From an uncultured Clostridia bacterium (GTDB lineage Bacteria; Bacillota; Clostridia; TANB77; CAG-508): a stretch of DNA of 12,805 bases. Of the stretch, positions 6,757-12,805 are shown one piece after another. The notes beneath the pieces are model-generated. The model saw only the letters and a list, made by a program, of their open reading frames with translations, ran no database searches and was not told where the DNA came from. Positions within the stretch are counted from its first letter, which is position 1. Every line of letters starts with the position of its first letter. The DNA lies in assembly GCA_944388645.1 (NCBI GenBank), contig CALXJO010000019.1, positions 1 through 12,805 of the forward strand, in the 5' to 3' direction. The position numbers and the translations under genes were made by a program.

Positions 6757-7215
6757 ATGAAAAAATTAAGAGGTTTTGAAGTAGCAAAAGGATTTGAAGA
6801 TAAAAATATTAATCTACCGGAAAGAAAAACAAAATTTTCTGCTGGATATGATATTGAAGCTGCAGAAGATTGTGTAGTTCCAGCTTTTAAACCAGGAATG
6901 AATCCAACATTAATAAAAACAGGAATTAAAGCATATATGCAAGATGATGAAATGCTTTGCTTATATAATAGAAGTTCTAATCCAAAGAAAAAAGGACTAG
7001 TAATGGCAAATAGTGTAGGAATTATAGACAAAGACTATTATGGTAATCCAGATAATGATGGACACATAATGTTTGCATTTTATAACTTTAAAGATACAGA
7101 CACAGAAATAAAAAAAGGAGAATGTATAGGACAAGGTATATTCCAAAAATATTTGATTGCAGATGAAGATAATGCAGAAGGAGAAAGACAGGGAGGATTT
7201 GGATCAACAAATTAA
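6757..7215 (+). CDS. dut: dUTP diphosphatase (dUTPase)
   Basis: This trimeric-type dUTPase of 152 residues shows the five family motifs in order: AGYDIEAAED (29-38, with D32), NRSSNPKKKG (71-80), GIIDKDYYGNPDNDGHI (88-104, with the catalytic-region D91 and Y94), GECIGQGIFQK (121-131) and the C-terminal ERQGGFGSTN (143-152), the flexible arm that closes over the active site. It hydrolyses dUTP to dUMP and pyrophosphate, which keeps uracil out of DNA and supplies dUMP for dTMP synthesis. Motif 2 carries a lysine-rich insertion compared with RSSLALKG-type versions; motif 3 is also longer than usual. The gene starts just after the REP-like repeats with a good AAAGGAAAG ribosome binding site, and probably ends its transcript at the hairpin at 7333-7368. 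Confidence 0.92.
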   Translation: MKKLRGFEVAKGFEDKNINLPERKTKFSAGYDIEAAEDCVVPAFKPGMNPTLIKTGIKAYMQDDEMLCLYNRSSNPKKKGLVMANSVGIIDKDYYGNPDNDGHIMFAFYNFKDTDTEIKKGECIGQGIFQKYLIADEDNAEGERQGGFGSTN

Positions 7216-7220
7216 AAATA

Positions 7221-7251
7221 AAGTAACAGTTTACTTTATAGTAAATTACTT
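7221..7251. repeat. Imperfect hairpin after dut
   Basis: AAGTAA, a three-base bulge (CAG) and TTTACT pair with AGTAAA and TTACTT around a TTAT loop, giving 12 base pairs. It starts six bases after the dut stop codon and has no immediate T tract. It may be a weak terminator, an RNA-stability element or chance in AT-rich DNA. Confidence 0.4.
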
Positions 7252-7332
7252 ACATAAGAAAGAAACATAAAAAATTTTTTTCTACTAAAATTTGGTAAAA
7301 ACGTTGATATTTAGCCTAAAATAGGCAAAAAT

Positions 7333-7368
7333 AAAAAATGGTAAAAACTTTGACTTTTACCATTTTTT
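7333..7368. terminator. Perfect 14-bp hairpin, terminator overlapping the carD promoter
   Basis: A perfect 14-base inverted repeat (AAAAAATGGTAAAA at 7333-7346, complement at 7355-7368) encloses an 8-base loop, with an A tract before and a T tract at the end. It fits a bidirectional intrinsic terminator for dut. The loop and right arm contain the -35 and most of the spacer of the downstream carD promoter. Confidence 0.7.
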
Positions 7369-7378
7369 GTGGTATAAT
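7350..7378 (+). promoter_or_regulatory. Promoter of carD, with extended -10
   Basis: TTGACT (7350-7355) and TATAAT (7373-7378) are separated by 17 bases. The -10 is preceded by TGG, giving an extended -10 (TGGTATAAT). The expected transcript start near 7385 leaves a leader of about 65 bases before the AAAGGAG site. It is one of the strongest promoters in the window by consensus. Confidence 0.85.
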
Positions 7379-7450
7379 AGTTATGTAGTTTAAGAGAGAT
7401 GAAAACCTTTATTAACATACAATTTATATAATATGAAAGGAGATAATTAC

Positions 7451-8029
7451 ATGTTTAATGTTGGAGACAAAATAGTATACCCAATGCATGGAGCAGGAAC
7501 TATAGATGCTATAGAACAAAAAGATATCTTAGGAGAGAAGCAGGATTATTATATAATAAAAATGCCAGGAGAAGTAAAGGTTATGGTTCCAATTTCAAAG
7601 GCCTCAGAAGTCGGAGTTAGAAACGTAATAAATAAAGATGAAGCTGGCAAAGTATTACAAGTATTAGAAGCTGATGAAACACAGATGCCTAACAATTGGA
7701 ACAAAAGATATAAAGAAAACATGGAAAAGATGAAAAGCGGAGACATATATGAAGTTGCAGATGTAGTAAGAAACTTAAGCTATAAGCAAAAAGAAAAAGG
7801 ATTATCAACAGGCGAGAAGAAAATGCTAAACAATGCAAAACAAATACTAATTAGTGAATTAGTTTTAGCAGAGCATGCTTCTGCAGATGAAGTAGAAAAC
7901 TTAATAGAAAACAAAATCAATATTTCATATGAAGAACATAGAAATACAGTAAACACTATGGATACAAGCAACATAGTTAGCAAATTTATTCCTTTTAATG
8001 GTTCTACAGGAGCAACAACACAAAACTAA
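7451..8029 (+). CDS. carD: CarD/CdnL-family transcriptional regulator
   Basis: The protein has 192 residues from the ATG at 7451. I prefer this to the in-frame ATG at 7433 because GAAAGGAG (7435-7442), lying between the two, is an ideally placed ribosome binding site, and the family N-terminus begins at MFNVGDKIVYPMHGAG. The first 60 or so residues form the Tudor-like RNA-polymerase-interacting domain (GDKIVYPMHGAGTIDAIEQ, 'YYIIKMPGEVKVMVPI'). The remainder is the helical DNA-binding domain (for example WNKRYKENMEKMKSGD and the 'LSTGEKKMLNNAKQILISEL' stretch). CarD proteins bind the polymerase beta subunit and stabilise open promoter complexes, particularly at rRNA and other housekeeping promoters. 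The gene is monocistronic, between its own promoter and a terminator. Confidence 0.92.
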   Translation: MFNVGDKIVYPMHGAGTIDAIEQKDILGEKQDYYIIKMPGEVKVMVPISKASEVGVRNVINKDEAGKVLQVLEADETQMPNNWNKRYKENMEKMKSGDIYEVADVVRNLSYKQKEKGLSTGEKKMLNNAKQILISELVLAEHASADEVENLIENKINISYEEHRNTVNTMDTSNIVSKFIPFNGSTGATTQN

Positions 8030-8053
8030 TTAATAATTTTTACTTTTTATAGC

Positions 8054-8084
8054 AAAAGACTAACCTACAAGAGTTAGTCTTTTT
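8054..8084 (+). terminator. Intrinsic terminator after carD
   Basis: AAAAGACTAAC (8054-8064) pairs perfectly with GTTAGTCTTTT (8073-8083) around an 8-base loop, and the stem runs into a T tract. It lies 25 bases after the carD stop. Confidence 0.85.
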
Positions 8085-8181
8085 GCGTGAAAATAATTAG
8101 ATTAGTTTACATATTATGGAACTAAAGAAGGAATATAAGCATTTCTGTCGAATATATATTAATAAAGAAAGGTAATAAGAA

Positions 8182-9978
8182 ATGGTGAGATATAGTGACG
8201 AATTATTAGATGAAATCAAAAGTAAAAACGACATTGTAGACATAGTATCTCAATATGTAGTACTAAAAAGGAGTGGCAGAAATTTTTTTGGTTTATGCCC
8301 TTTTCATAAAGAAAAGTCACCATCTTTTTCTGTATCACCAGATAAACAAATATTCCATTGCTTTGGATGCGGAGTTGGTGGAAATGTTTTTCATTTTATA
8401 AGCAAAATAGAAAATGTAAACTTTAAAGAATCAGTAGAACTATTAGCCGGAAGGGCGGGTATAGAATTACCTACTTCAGAAAATGCAGAAGATGATAAGC
8501 TTGCTAGATTAAAATCACGTGTATATGAAGTTAATAGTTGTGCTGCAGAATTCTACCACCAAAATCTATATAAGCCAACTGCAAAACCAGCACAGGACTA
8601 TGTAAAGAAAAGACATTTAGATAATAAAACATTAAAGGCATTTAAAATAGGTTACTCTGGCAGATTTGATGAATTATATAAAGAATTACATTCAAAAGGG
8701 TTTACTGAAGAGGAAATATTAGCATCATGTTTAGTTAATAAAAACAGGGATGGCAAATTTATAGACAGATTTAGGAATAGATTAATGTTTCCAATTTTTG
8801 ATACACACGAGAGAGTAATTGCTTTTGGAGGAAGAGTTTTAGATGATAGTAAGCCTAAATATATAAATTCACCAGAAGACATTGTTTATAGCAAAGGTAG
8901 GAACCTATTTGCTTTTAATATTGCCAAAAAAGGCAATCCTAAATCCATAATAATGGTAGAAGGATATATGGATGCAGTTTCTTTACATCAAAGAGGAATA
9001 CACAATGCAGTAGCATCTTTAGGAACAGCGCTAACAGAAGCACAAGGTAGACTTTTACGAAGAAGCTGTGAAAAAGTAATAATAGGGTATGATGCAGATG
9101 GAGCTGGACAAGCTGCCACATTAAGAGGACTTGAAATTTTGCAAAACTTAGGTTGTGATGTAAGAATACTACAAATAGAAGGAGCAAAAGATCCAGACGA
9201 ATTTGTTGTAAAATATGGTCCAGAAAGATTTCAAAAATATGTAGACAATGCAATTTCTTTGGTTGAATTTAAAGTTAAAATGTTAAAAAAAGATTTAAAT
9301 CTAGATATAGTAAATGACAAAATTAAATTCTTAAATGAAGTAGCAAAAATTTTATCAAAAGTAGAAAATAACATGGAAAGAGAAGTATATATAGATAAAA
9401 TATCACTTGAGTATAAAGTCTCAAAAGATGCTATATATGCTGAAATTAATAAATTATTATATGCAAATAATAAATCAGATAAAAAATTAGAAAGAAAAGT
9501 AGCTCCAGTACATACAAATAATATAGAAAATCAGCAAGTAGATGAAAAAACTAAAAAAAGAGAAAGTTTAATAATTTATTTATTAATCAATTATCCTGAT
9601 GAATCTTATGGAGCTTTAGAAAATATTGTCAAAAACAATCTAATAAAAATAGAAAGAAATATTAGTATTATAAATAAATTGTATGAAGAACATGAAAAAG
9701 GTAATATTAATATAGAAAACATTATAGATTTATTTGAGGACGAAAACACTGTAAACTATTTATCTGGAATAATGACCACAGATTTTGAGATAGCAGACAT
9801 AAAAAAATGTATTGAAGATATTTTAGTTACATATAGAAAAGAATATTTGTTACAAAAAAGAAATGAAGTTATAAATAAAATAGATAATGCGCAAAAAGAG
9901 AATTTAACTAAAGAGGAAATAGCTAATCTAGAAGAGGAATTAAACAAAATTATTTTAAGTTTAGCTAGAATAAAATAG
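8182..9978 (+). CDS. dnaG: DNA primase DnaG
   Basis: A bacterial replicative primase of 598 residues, a usual length. The N-terminal CHC2 zinc-binding domain has C39, H42, C60 and C63 (GLCPFHKEKSPSFSVS and FHCFGCGVGGN). The RNA polymerase core follows, with 'RFRNRLMFPIFD' and 'IAFGGRVLDDSKPKYINSPE'. The TOPRIM fold has E260 (MVEGYMDAVSLHQ) and D304/D306 (GYDADGAGQAA), the metal-binding acidic residues. The last third (about 430-598) is lysine- and glutamate-rich and corresponds to the helicase-binding region, which is poorly conserved. DnaG makes RNA primers for lagging-strand synthesis with the DnaB helicase. The ATG has AAAGAAAGG upstream. It sits directly before rpoD with 15 bases between stop and start, the classic macromolecular-synthesis arrangement. 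I saw no convincing promoter in 8085-8181. Confidence 0.96.
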   Translation: MVRYSDELLDEIKSKNDIVDIVSQYVVLKRSGRNFFGLCPFHKEKSPSFSVSPDKQIFHCFGCGVGGNVFHFISKIENVNFKESVELLAGRAGIELPTSENAEDDKLARLKSRVYEVNSCAAEFYHQNLYKPTAKPAQDYVKKRHLDNKTLKAFKIGYSGRFDELYKELHSKGFTEEEILASCLVNKNRDGKFIDRFRNRLMFPIFDTHERVIAFGGRVLDDSKPKYINSPEDIVYSKGRNLFAFNIAKKGNPKSIIMVEGYMDAVSLHQRGIHNAVASLGTALTEAQGRLLRRSCEKVIIGYDADGAGQAATLRGLEILQNLGCDVRILQIEGAKDPDEFVVKYGPERFQKYVDNAISLVEFKVKMLKKDLNLDIVNDKIKFLNEVAKILSKVENNMEREVYIDKISLEYKVSKDAIYAEINKLLYANNKSDKKLERKVAPVHTNNIENQQVDEKTKKRESLIIYLLINYPDESYGALENIVKNNLIKIERNISIINKLYEEHEKGNINIENIIDLFEDENTVNYLSGIMTTDFEIADIKKCIEDILVTYRKEYLLQKRNEVINKIDNAQKENLTKEEIANLEEELNKIILSLARIK

Positions 9979-9993
9979 GGAGGTTTGTATTTA

Positions 9994-11118
9994 ATGGATA
10001 AAGAAGAAAATGTTAATAAAGAAGCAGAAAACAAGGCTGCAGATGAAAAACTAAAAAATATAATAAAAAAAGCAAAAGAAAAAGGAAAAATAACATATGG
10101 AGAGCTTGCAAGTGAGCTAGATGAAGCAAATACAGAAGAAATAGACAAAGTATTTGATGCATTTGAAAACATGGGTGTTAATGTAATAAAAGATGATGAC
10201 TTAGATTTAGAAGAACCAGATATAGAAGAATTAGAAGCAGTAGAAGATATAAAATTAGATGAGATAGACTTAAACAACATAGATGGAGTAAACATAGATG
10301 ACCCTGTTAGAATGTATTTAAGAGAAATTGGAAGAATTCCATTATTATCTTATGATGAAGAATTAGAACTTGCAAAAAAAGTATTAGAAGGTGATGAGGA
10401 AGCAAAACAAAAACTTGCAGAGTCTAACCTAAGACTAGTTGTAAGTATTGCAAAAAAATATGTTGGAAGAGGAATGCTTTTCTTAGACTTAATTCAAGAA
10501 GGTAACATGGGATTAATAAAAGCTGTAGAAAAATTTGACTATACAAAAGGTTATAAATTTAGTACTTATGCAACATGGTGGATTAGACAAGCTATAACAA
10601 GAGCTATAGCAGACCAAGCAAGAACAATAAGAATTCCAGTTCATATGGTAGAAACAATAAATAAACTAATTCGTACTTCTAGACATTTATTACAACAATT
10701 AGGAAGAGAACCAACCCCAGAAGAAATAGCAGAAGAGATGGAAATACCAGTAGAAAGAGTAATGGAAATACAAAAAATTGCTCAAGATCCAGTATCATTA
10801 GAAACACCAATTGGAGAAGAAGATGACAGTCATTTAGGAGATTTTATACAAGATGATGATAGCCCAGCACCACAAGATGCAGCAGCATACACATTATTAA
10901 AAGAGCAATTAGAAGAAGTAATGAAAACATTAACTCCAAGAGAAGCAAAAGTATTAAAACTAAGATTTGGACTAGAAGATGGAAAATCTAGAACATTGGA
11001 AGAGGTAGGAAAAGAATTCCAAGTTACAAGAGAGAGAATAAGACAAATAGAAGCAAAAGCTTTAAGAAAACTACGTCATCCAAGTAGAAGCAAAAAATTA
11101 AAAGATTACATGAATTAA
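9994..11118 (+). CDS. rpoD: RNA polymerase primary sigma factor RpoD (SigA)
   Basis: The protein has 374 residues from the ATG at 9994. An in-frame TTG at 9985 is rejected because it lies only one base after the GGGAGG ribosome binding site (9978-9983). Domains in order: a short region 1.1 (about 15-65, 'ITYGELASELDE'), an acidic linker, region 1.2 (DPVRMYLREIGRIPLLS), region 2 with the -10-recognition helix (FDYTKGYKFSTYATWWIRQA), region 3 (LGREPTPEEIAEEMEIP) and region 4 with the -35-reading helix-turn-helix (LTPREAKVLKLRFGLEDGKS, then 'VTRERIRQIEAKALRKLRH'). This is the housekeeping sigma factor, matching the TTGACA/TATAAT promoters seen nearby. It is co-transcribed with dnaG and ends in a terminator that begins inside the coding sequence. 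Confidence 0.97.
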   Translation: MDKEENVNKEAENKAADEKLKNIIKKAKEKGKITYGELASELDEANTEEIDKVFDAFENMGVNVIKDDDLDLEEPDIEELEAVEDIKLDEIDLNNIDGVNIDDPVRMYLREIGRIPLLSYDEELELAKKVLEGDEEAKQKLAESNLRLVVSIAKKYVGRGMLFLDLIQEGNMGLIKAVEKFDYTKGYKFSTYATWWIRQAITRAIADQARTIRIPVHMVETINKLIRTSRHLLQQLGREPTPEEIAEEMEIPVERVMEIQKIAQDPVSLETPIGEEDDSHLGDFIQDDDSPAPQDAAAYTLLKEQLEEVMKTLTPREAKVLKLRFGLEDGKSRTLEEVGKEFQVTRERIRQIEAKALRKLRHPSRSKKLKDYMN

Positions 11119-11138
11119 AACATGTAATCTTTTTTAAT
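11100..11138 (+). terminator. Terminator overlapping the rpoD stop
   Basis: AAAAGATTACATG (11100-11112) pairs perfectly with its complement at 11121-11133 around an 8-base loop containing the TAA stop codon, and the stem runs into further Ts. The last codons of rpoD form the left arm. Confidence 0.85.
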
Positions 11139-11240
11139 ATAAGAGTAATCAAAAAAATTCGATTATACTATAAAAATTAACATTAAGTAGACTATTTTGT
11201 TCTGTATAAACCAGTAGATTTGTCTTTAGAGAATGGTAGT

Positions 11241-11269
11241 TTGCAATTTTATGTAAAATGATGTATAAT
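11241..11269 (+). promoter_or_regulatory. Promoter of the 11369 gene
   Basis: TTGCAA (11241-11246) and TATAAT (11264-11269) are 17 bases apart. The expected leader is about 90 bases and contains short complementary arms GGTAAA and TTTACC (about 11285-11322) before the TTTTTTGGAGG ribosome binding site. The rest of the 11139-11368 interval shows nothing further that I recognise. Confidence 0.65.
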
Positions 11270-11368
11270 ATATTTATACCCTGAAGGTAAAGTGTTATAA
11301 ATCTCGTGTTTTACATTTACCGTATTTAACCATTACATTAAAAATTATTTTTTGGAGGTTGTTAAGCA

Positions 11369-12010
11369 ATGAATGAGATTACTAGACAAGTCTTAAACTT
11401 TGATCCCTTTGCGCCTATCAAGGACATTCTTGATAATCCGCAATCAGACTCGAACACCAAAATGTTATATTTAAACCTAATGCATAATGCAAACAAGACA
11501 AAAGCGGAATATCTGAAGGAAATCGGAGACACATACTATGGCATCAGTTGGGCAGATTTTCTTCGGATTGTAAAAGATTATGGCTTTAAAATTGGTTATT
11601 GCCAGAAATACACCAATAGTTGGTCAAGCAAAGGCACTGAAGAAGAGAATATCATTTTCTTCCTTGAAGAAAAAGGACTTATCCTGCATGCTTCCTCTTA
11701 TGAAGGAAATTTGAATACGGCAAAAATATATGGAGAAGTCAAAGTCGGTGACAAGCTTGAAAAACAACAGATTAAAGCACTGGAATGGTGCTCGTGTGGG
11801 CACAATGGGAATGGCACAATGCATTTTGATGTTGATGTGCGAGAAGGCTTCAGGTATCATCTGGACGCTTTGTTAGAAGCATTTGAGTTCTCTAAGAGCT
11901 GGACTAAAGTTCAGCATCTGAATCTGGACCTCAGTAACGAACAGATATATATCAACAGGAATATGATTAATCAAAGTTGCCCGGAAGTACGCAAAATCAT
12001 CTTCGGCTAA
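11369..12010 (+). CDS. Unrecognised protein with atypical base composition, probably acquired
   Basis: The protein has 213 residues and I do not recognise the family. It is soluble, with no signal peptide or membrane segment. Notable stretches are 'YYGISWADFLRIVKDYGFKI' near 57-76, 'NIIFFLEEKGLILHASSYEG', and a cluster of metal-ligand-type residues, WCSCGHNGNGTMHFDVD (about 140-156), whose role is unproven. The start has TTGGAGG eleven bases upstream. Codon and base use differ from all neighbours: many ATC, CTG, CGG, CCG and GGC codons, and a visibly higher G+C content. It has its own promoter and a strong 17-base-pair hairpin behind it, so it behaves as a self-contained insert between rpoD and the tRNA gene. 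Horizontal acquisition is likely; the function is unknown. Confidence 0.8.
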   Translation: MNEITRQVLNFDPFAPIKDILDNPQSDSNTKMLYLNLMHNANKTKAEYLKEIGDTYYGISWADFLRIVKDYGFKIGYCQKYTNSWSSKGTEEENIIFFLEEKGLILHASSYEGNLNTAKIYGEVKVGDKLEKQQIKALEWCSCGHNGNGTMHFDVDVREGFRYHLDALLEAFEFSKSWTKVQHLNLDLSNEQIYINRNMINQSCPEVRKIIFG

Positions 12011-12020
12011 ATTTCGTTCA

Positions 12021-12066
12021 AACCCAAACACCACTCAGCTTTGTAAAGATGAGTGGTGTTTGGGTT
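12021..12066 (+). terminator. Strong hairpin after the 11369 gene
   Basis: A perfect 17-base stem (AACCCAAACACCACTCA at 12021-12037, complement at 12050-12066) encloses a 12-base loop that can itself pair partly (CTTTGTAAAG). There is no long T tract afterwards, but the stem ends in GGGTT followed by AT-rich DNA. It is the most GC-rich hairpin in the window and fits the atypical composition of the gene before it. Confidence 0.7.
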
Positions 12067-12095
12067 AATATTTTACTTTAAAATTATTATCAAAA

Positions 12096-12126
12096 AAAAC
12101 AATCAAATTTTATTTTTGATTGTTTT
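12096..12126 (-). terminator. Terminator of the tRNA-Met transcript
   Basis: A perfect 12-base stem (12096-12107 with 12115-12126) lies at the 3' end of the tRNA on the minus strand. The minus-strand product ends in a run of Ts (complement of the A tract at 12092-12099). Confidence 0.8.
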
Positions 12127-12202
12127 GGTAGCGATGAGTGGATTCGAACCGCTGACCTAACGGGTATGAACCGTTTGCTCTAGCCAACTGAGCTACATCG
12201 CC
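12126..12202 (-). tRNA. tRNA-Met (anticodon CAU, elongator type)
   Basis: On the minus strand the 77-base gene begins GGCGATGTAGCTCAGTTGGC and ends CATCGCTACCA, with CCA encoded. The acceptor arms GGCGATG and CATCGCT pair, with a G-U at the first position. The anticodon arm is AACGG-TTCATAC-CCGTT, giving CAU. The T-arm contains GGTTCGAATCC. The stem lacks the three G-C pairs of an initiator tRNA and position 1 is paired, so it is the elongator form. The overall sequence closely resembles Bacillus elongator tRNA-Met. A tRNA-Ile2 (CAU with lysidine) is less likely. Confidence 0.95.
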
Positions 12203-12231
12203 ATATATATTGCTATATGCGAACAAATAAT

Positions 12232-12260
12232 ATTATAATAGTAAAATGATGTTTTGTCAA
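12232..12260 (-). promoter_or_regulatory. Promoter of tRNA-Met
   Basis: On the minus strand a perfect TTGACA (12260-12255) and a perfect TATAAT (12237-12232) are separated by 17 bases. The transcript would start about 20 bases before the mature tRNA 5' end. Confidence 0.9.
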
Positions 12261-12276
12261 GCACAAAATAAAAAAA

Positions 12277-12309
12277 TTCGCCCGAAAGCTGACGGTCCTT
12301 TTGGGCGAA
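12277..12309 (-). terminator. Terminator of the small minus-strand gene
   Basis: TTCGCCCGAAAG (12277-12288) pairs with 12298-12309 (12 pairs including one G-U) around a 9-base loop. On the minus strand it is followed by a T tract (12276-12271). It lies 12 bases after the stop codon of the gene at 12322-12636. Confidence 0.85.
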
Positions 12310-12321
12310 AATTTAAAATAT

Positions 12322-12636
12322 TTATTGTTCTTGTTCAAAATCTTCCCCTTTATCTTGAGCCGTTTCTTGAACAGGAGTTGTTTTACCTTTTGCTCTGGTT
12401 TTAGGTGTTCTTCTGGGTGCTTTAGTCTTTTCTGGATTTACAACAAAACCAACACCAGATTTATAAGTGGCTATAGAAGAAGCTAATTCTTTAGAATTAG
12501 TTCTTAAAGCCATTAATGTTGAAGCATCGTCAGGAGAAGTTGTAATATTATCAATATCTTGATTTTCTACAACACCACCATTAATTAATTTATATAATAA
12601 ACTATTTTTATATCTTTCCTTAATATTTAATTTCAT
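12322..12636 (-). CDS. Small unknown protein with lysine/proline-rich tail
   Basis: The protein has 104 residues from the ATG at 12636 (MKLNIKERYKNSLLYKLING), with AAGGA eight bases upstream. The frame is open further upstream to 12690. However, those codons run through the GGAGG sequence and most of the leader, so I consider them untranslated. The N-terminal 65 or so residues look folded ('TTSPDDASTLMALRTNSKEL'). The last 35 are low complexity, rich in Lys, Pro, Arg and Thr, ending in an acidic Glu/Gln-rich stretch. No family is recognised and no membrane segment is seen. It is monocistronic, with an extended -10 promoter and a good terminator, so it is probably expressed. The start choice is uncertain because of the unusual leader. 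Confidence 0.7.
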   Translation of the reverse strand: MKLNIKERYKNSLLYKLINGGVVENQDIDNITTSPDDASTLMALRTNSKELASSIATYKSGVGFVVNPEKTKAPRRTPKTRAKGKTTPVQETAQDKGEDFEQEQ

Positions 12637-12673
12637 TAATTTTTCCTTAACTAAAAAGTTAAGATACACCTCC
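12637..12673 (-). promoter_or_regulatory. Leader with distant GGAGG and an intervening hairpin
   Basis: On the minus strand a strong GGAGGTG lies at 12673-12667, about 30 bases before the ATG at 12636, which is too far for direct use. Between them CTTAAC-TTTTTA-GTTAAG forms a six-base-pair hairpin whose 3' arm touches the weaker AAGGA site. No ATG, GTG or TTG start sits at the normal distance from GGAGG. Confidence 0.45.
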
Positions 12674-12694
12674 ATAAATATAATATACACATAT

Positions 12695-12724
12695 ATTATA
12701 CCACAGAACTAATAAAAAAATCAA
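12695..12724 (-). promoter_or_regulatory. Promoter of the small minus-strand gene
   Basis: On the minus strand TTGATT (12724-12719) and TATAAT (12700-12695) are separated by 18 bases, with TGG directly before the -10 (extended -10). It begins just after the stop codon of the preceding partial gene. Confidence 0.75.
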
Positions 12725-12727
12725 GGT

Positions 12728-12805
12728 TTATTCAATTTTTCTTGAAGAATCTCTGGTGTTTTCAGACTTTGAGGTCAACTTTTCATATTCTTTACACTTT
12801 ATTTT
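12728..12805 (-). CDS. C-terminal end of a gene running off the window
   Basis: The minus-strand frame is open from the window edge to a TAA at 12730-12728, giving 25 residues rich in Lys, Glu and Ser (KIKCKEYEKLTSKSENTRDS and so on). Codon use fits the neighbourhood, and the stop falls just before the promoter of the next minus-strand gene. It is too short to identify and could be a chance frame. Confidence 0.4.
   Translation of the reverse strand, partial: KIKCKEYEKLTSKSENTRDSSRKIE

Noticed and set aside
7433..7450. N-terminal extension of carD from ATG 7433
   Set aside because: The added codons read through the ribosome binding site itself, and the CarD family begins at the 7451 ATG.
8085..8181. 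Promoter for dnaG
   Set aside because: TTTACA near 8106 and several TATATT-like strings occur, but no pair has suitable spacing, so I do not call one.
9985..9993. TTG start for rpoD
   Set aside because: It is one base from the GGGAGG site, whereas ATG 9994 has proper spacing.
9756..10295. Long minus-strand frame of 179 codons across the dnaG-rpoD junction
   Set aside because: It is a serine/phenylalanine-rich antisense shadow typical of AT-rich, lysine/glutamate-rich genes, and both sense genes are certain.
12301..12486. Plus-strand frame of 61 codons over the minus-strand gene
   Set aside because: It begins inside a terminator hairpin, lacks a ribosome binding site and is antisense to a gene with its own promoter and terminator.
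12721..12745. Hairpin near the end of the partial minus-strand gene
   Set aside because: Only about five pairs form and there is no following T tract, so it does not support a terminator call.

Overview
The window is an AT-rich chromosomal segment whose gene content points to an anaerobic, low-GC Gram-positive bacterium, most likely an uncultured or gut-type member of the Clostridia. The evidence is A/T-ending codons, strong AGGAGG-type ribosome binding sites, consensus TTGACA/TATAAT promoters, a CarD-family regulator, a rubrerythrin, a dnaG-rpoD operon and an elongator tRNA-Met very like the Bacillus one. The lineage is an inference; no species marker is present.

Layout. Positions 4-5821 are a closely packed + strand run. 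It holds a CapA-like membrane-anchored phosphoesterase-fold protein, then a tandem family of related unknown DNA-binding-type proteins (1297-2409, 2479-2715, 2712-4203), a small coiled-coil protein (4206-4472), and rimO (4472-5821), which modifies ribosomal protein S12. Short gaps and overlaps (ATGATG at 2712, TAATG at 4470) suggest co-transcription and translational coupling. Rubrerythrin follows from its own promoter. A 334-bp gene-free stretch then carries REP-like repeats and a terminator. Next come dut (dUTPase), carD with its own extended -10 promoter, and the macromolecular-synthesis pair dnaG-rpoD (primase and housekeeping sigma factor) without rpsU. After rpoD there is an unrecognised gene (11369-12010) with clearly different base composition, flanked by its own promoter and a strong hairpin. 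The minus strand then carries tRNA-Met(CAU), a small unknown gene with its own promoter, and the C-terminal end of a further gene.

Most interesting part. The 1297-4203 cluster is a local paralogue expansion. All three members share an N-terminal module resembling a helicase-associated (HA) domain. The two long members add a second HTH-like segment, a sigma-70 region-4-like helix-turn-helix, a coiled coil and a similar C-terminal tail. The last member also carries a domain strongly resembling the RNA polymerase alpha-subunit C-terminal domain, with the DNA-contact residues retained. One polypeptide would thus combine look-alikes of the -35-reading and UP-element-reading parts of RNA polymerase. 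That member is broken by a one-base shift at a T8 run (2981-2988), which may be a slippage site, a real split or a sequence error. No function is established for this cluster.
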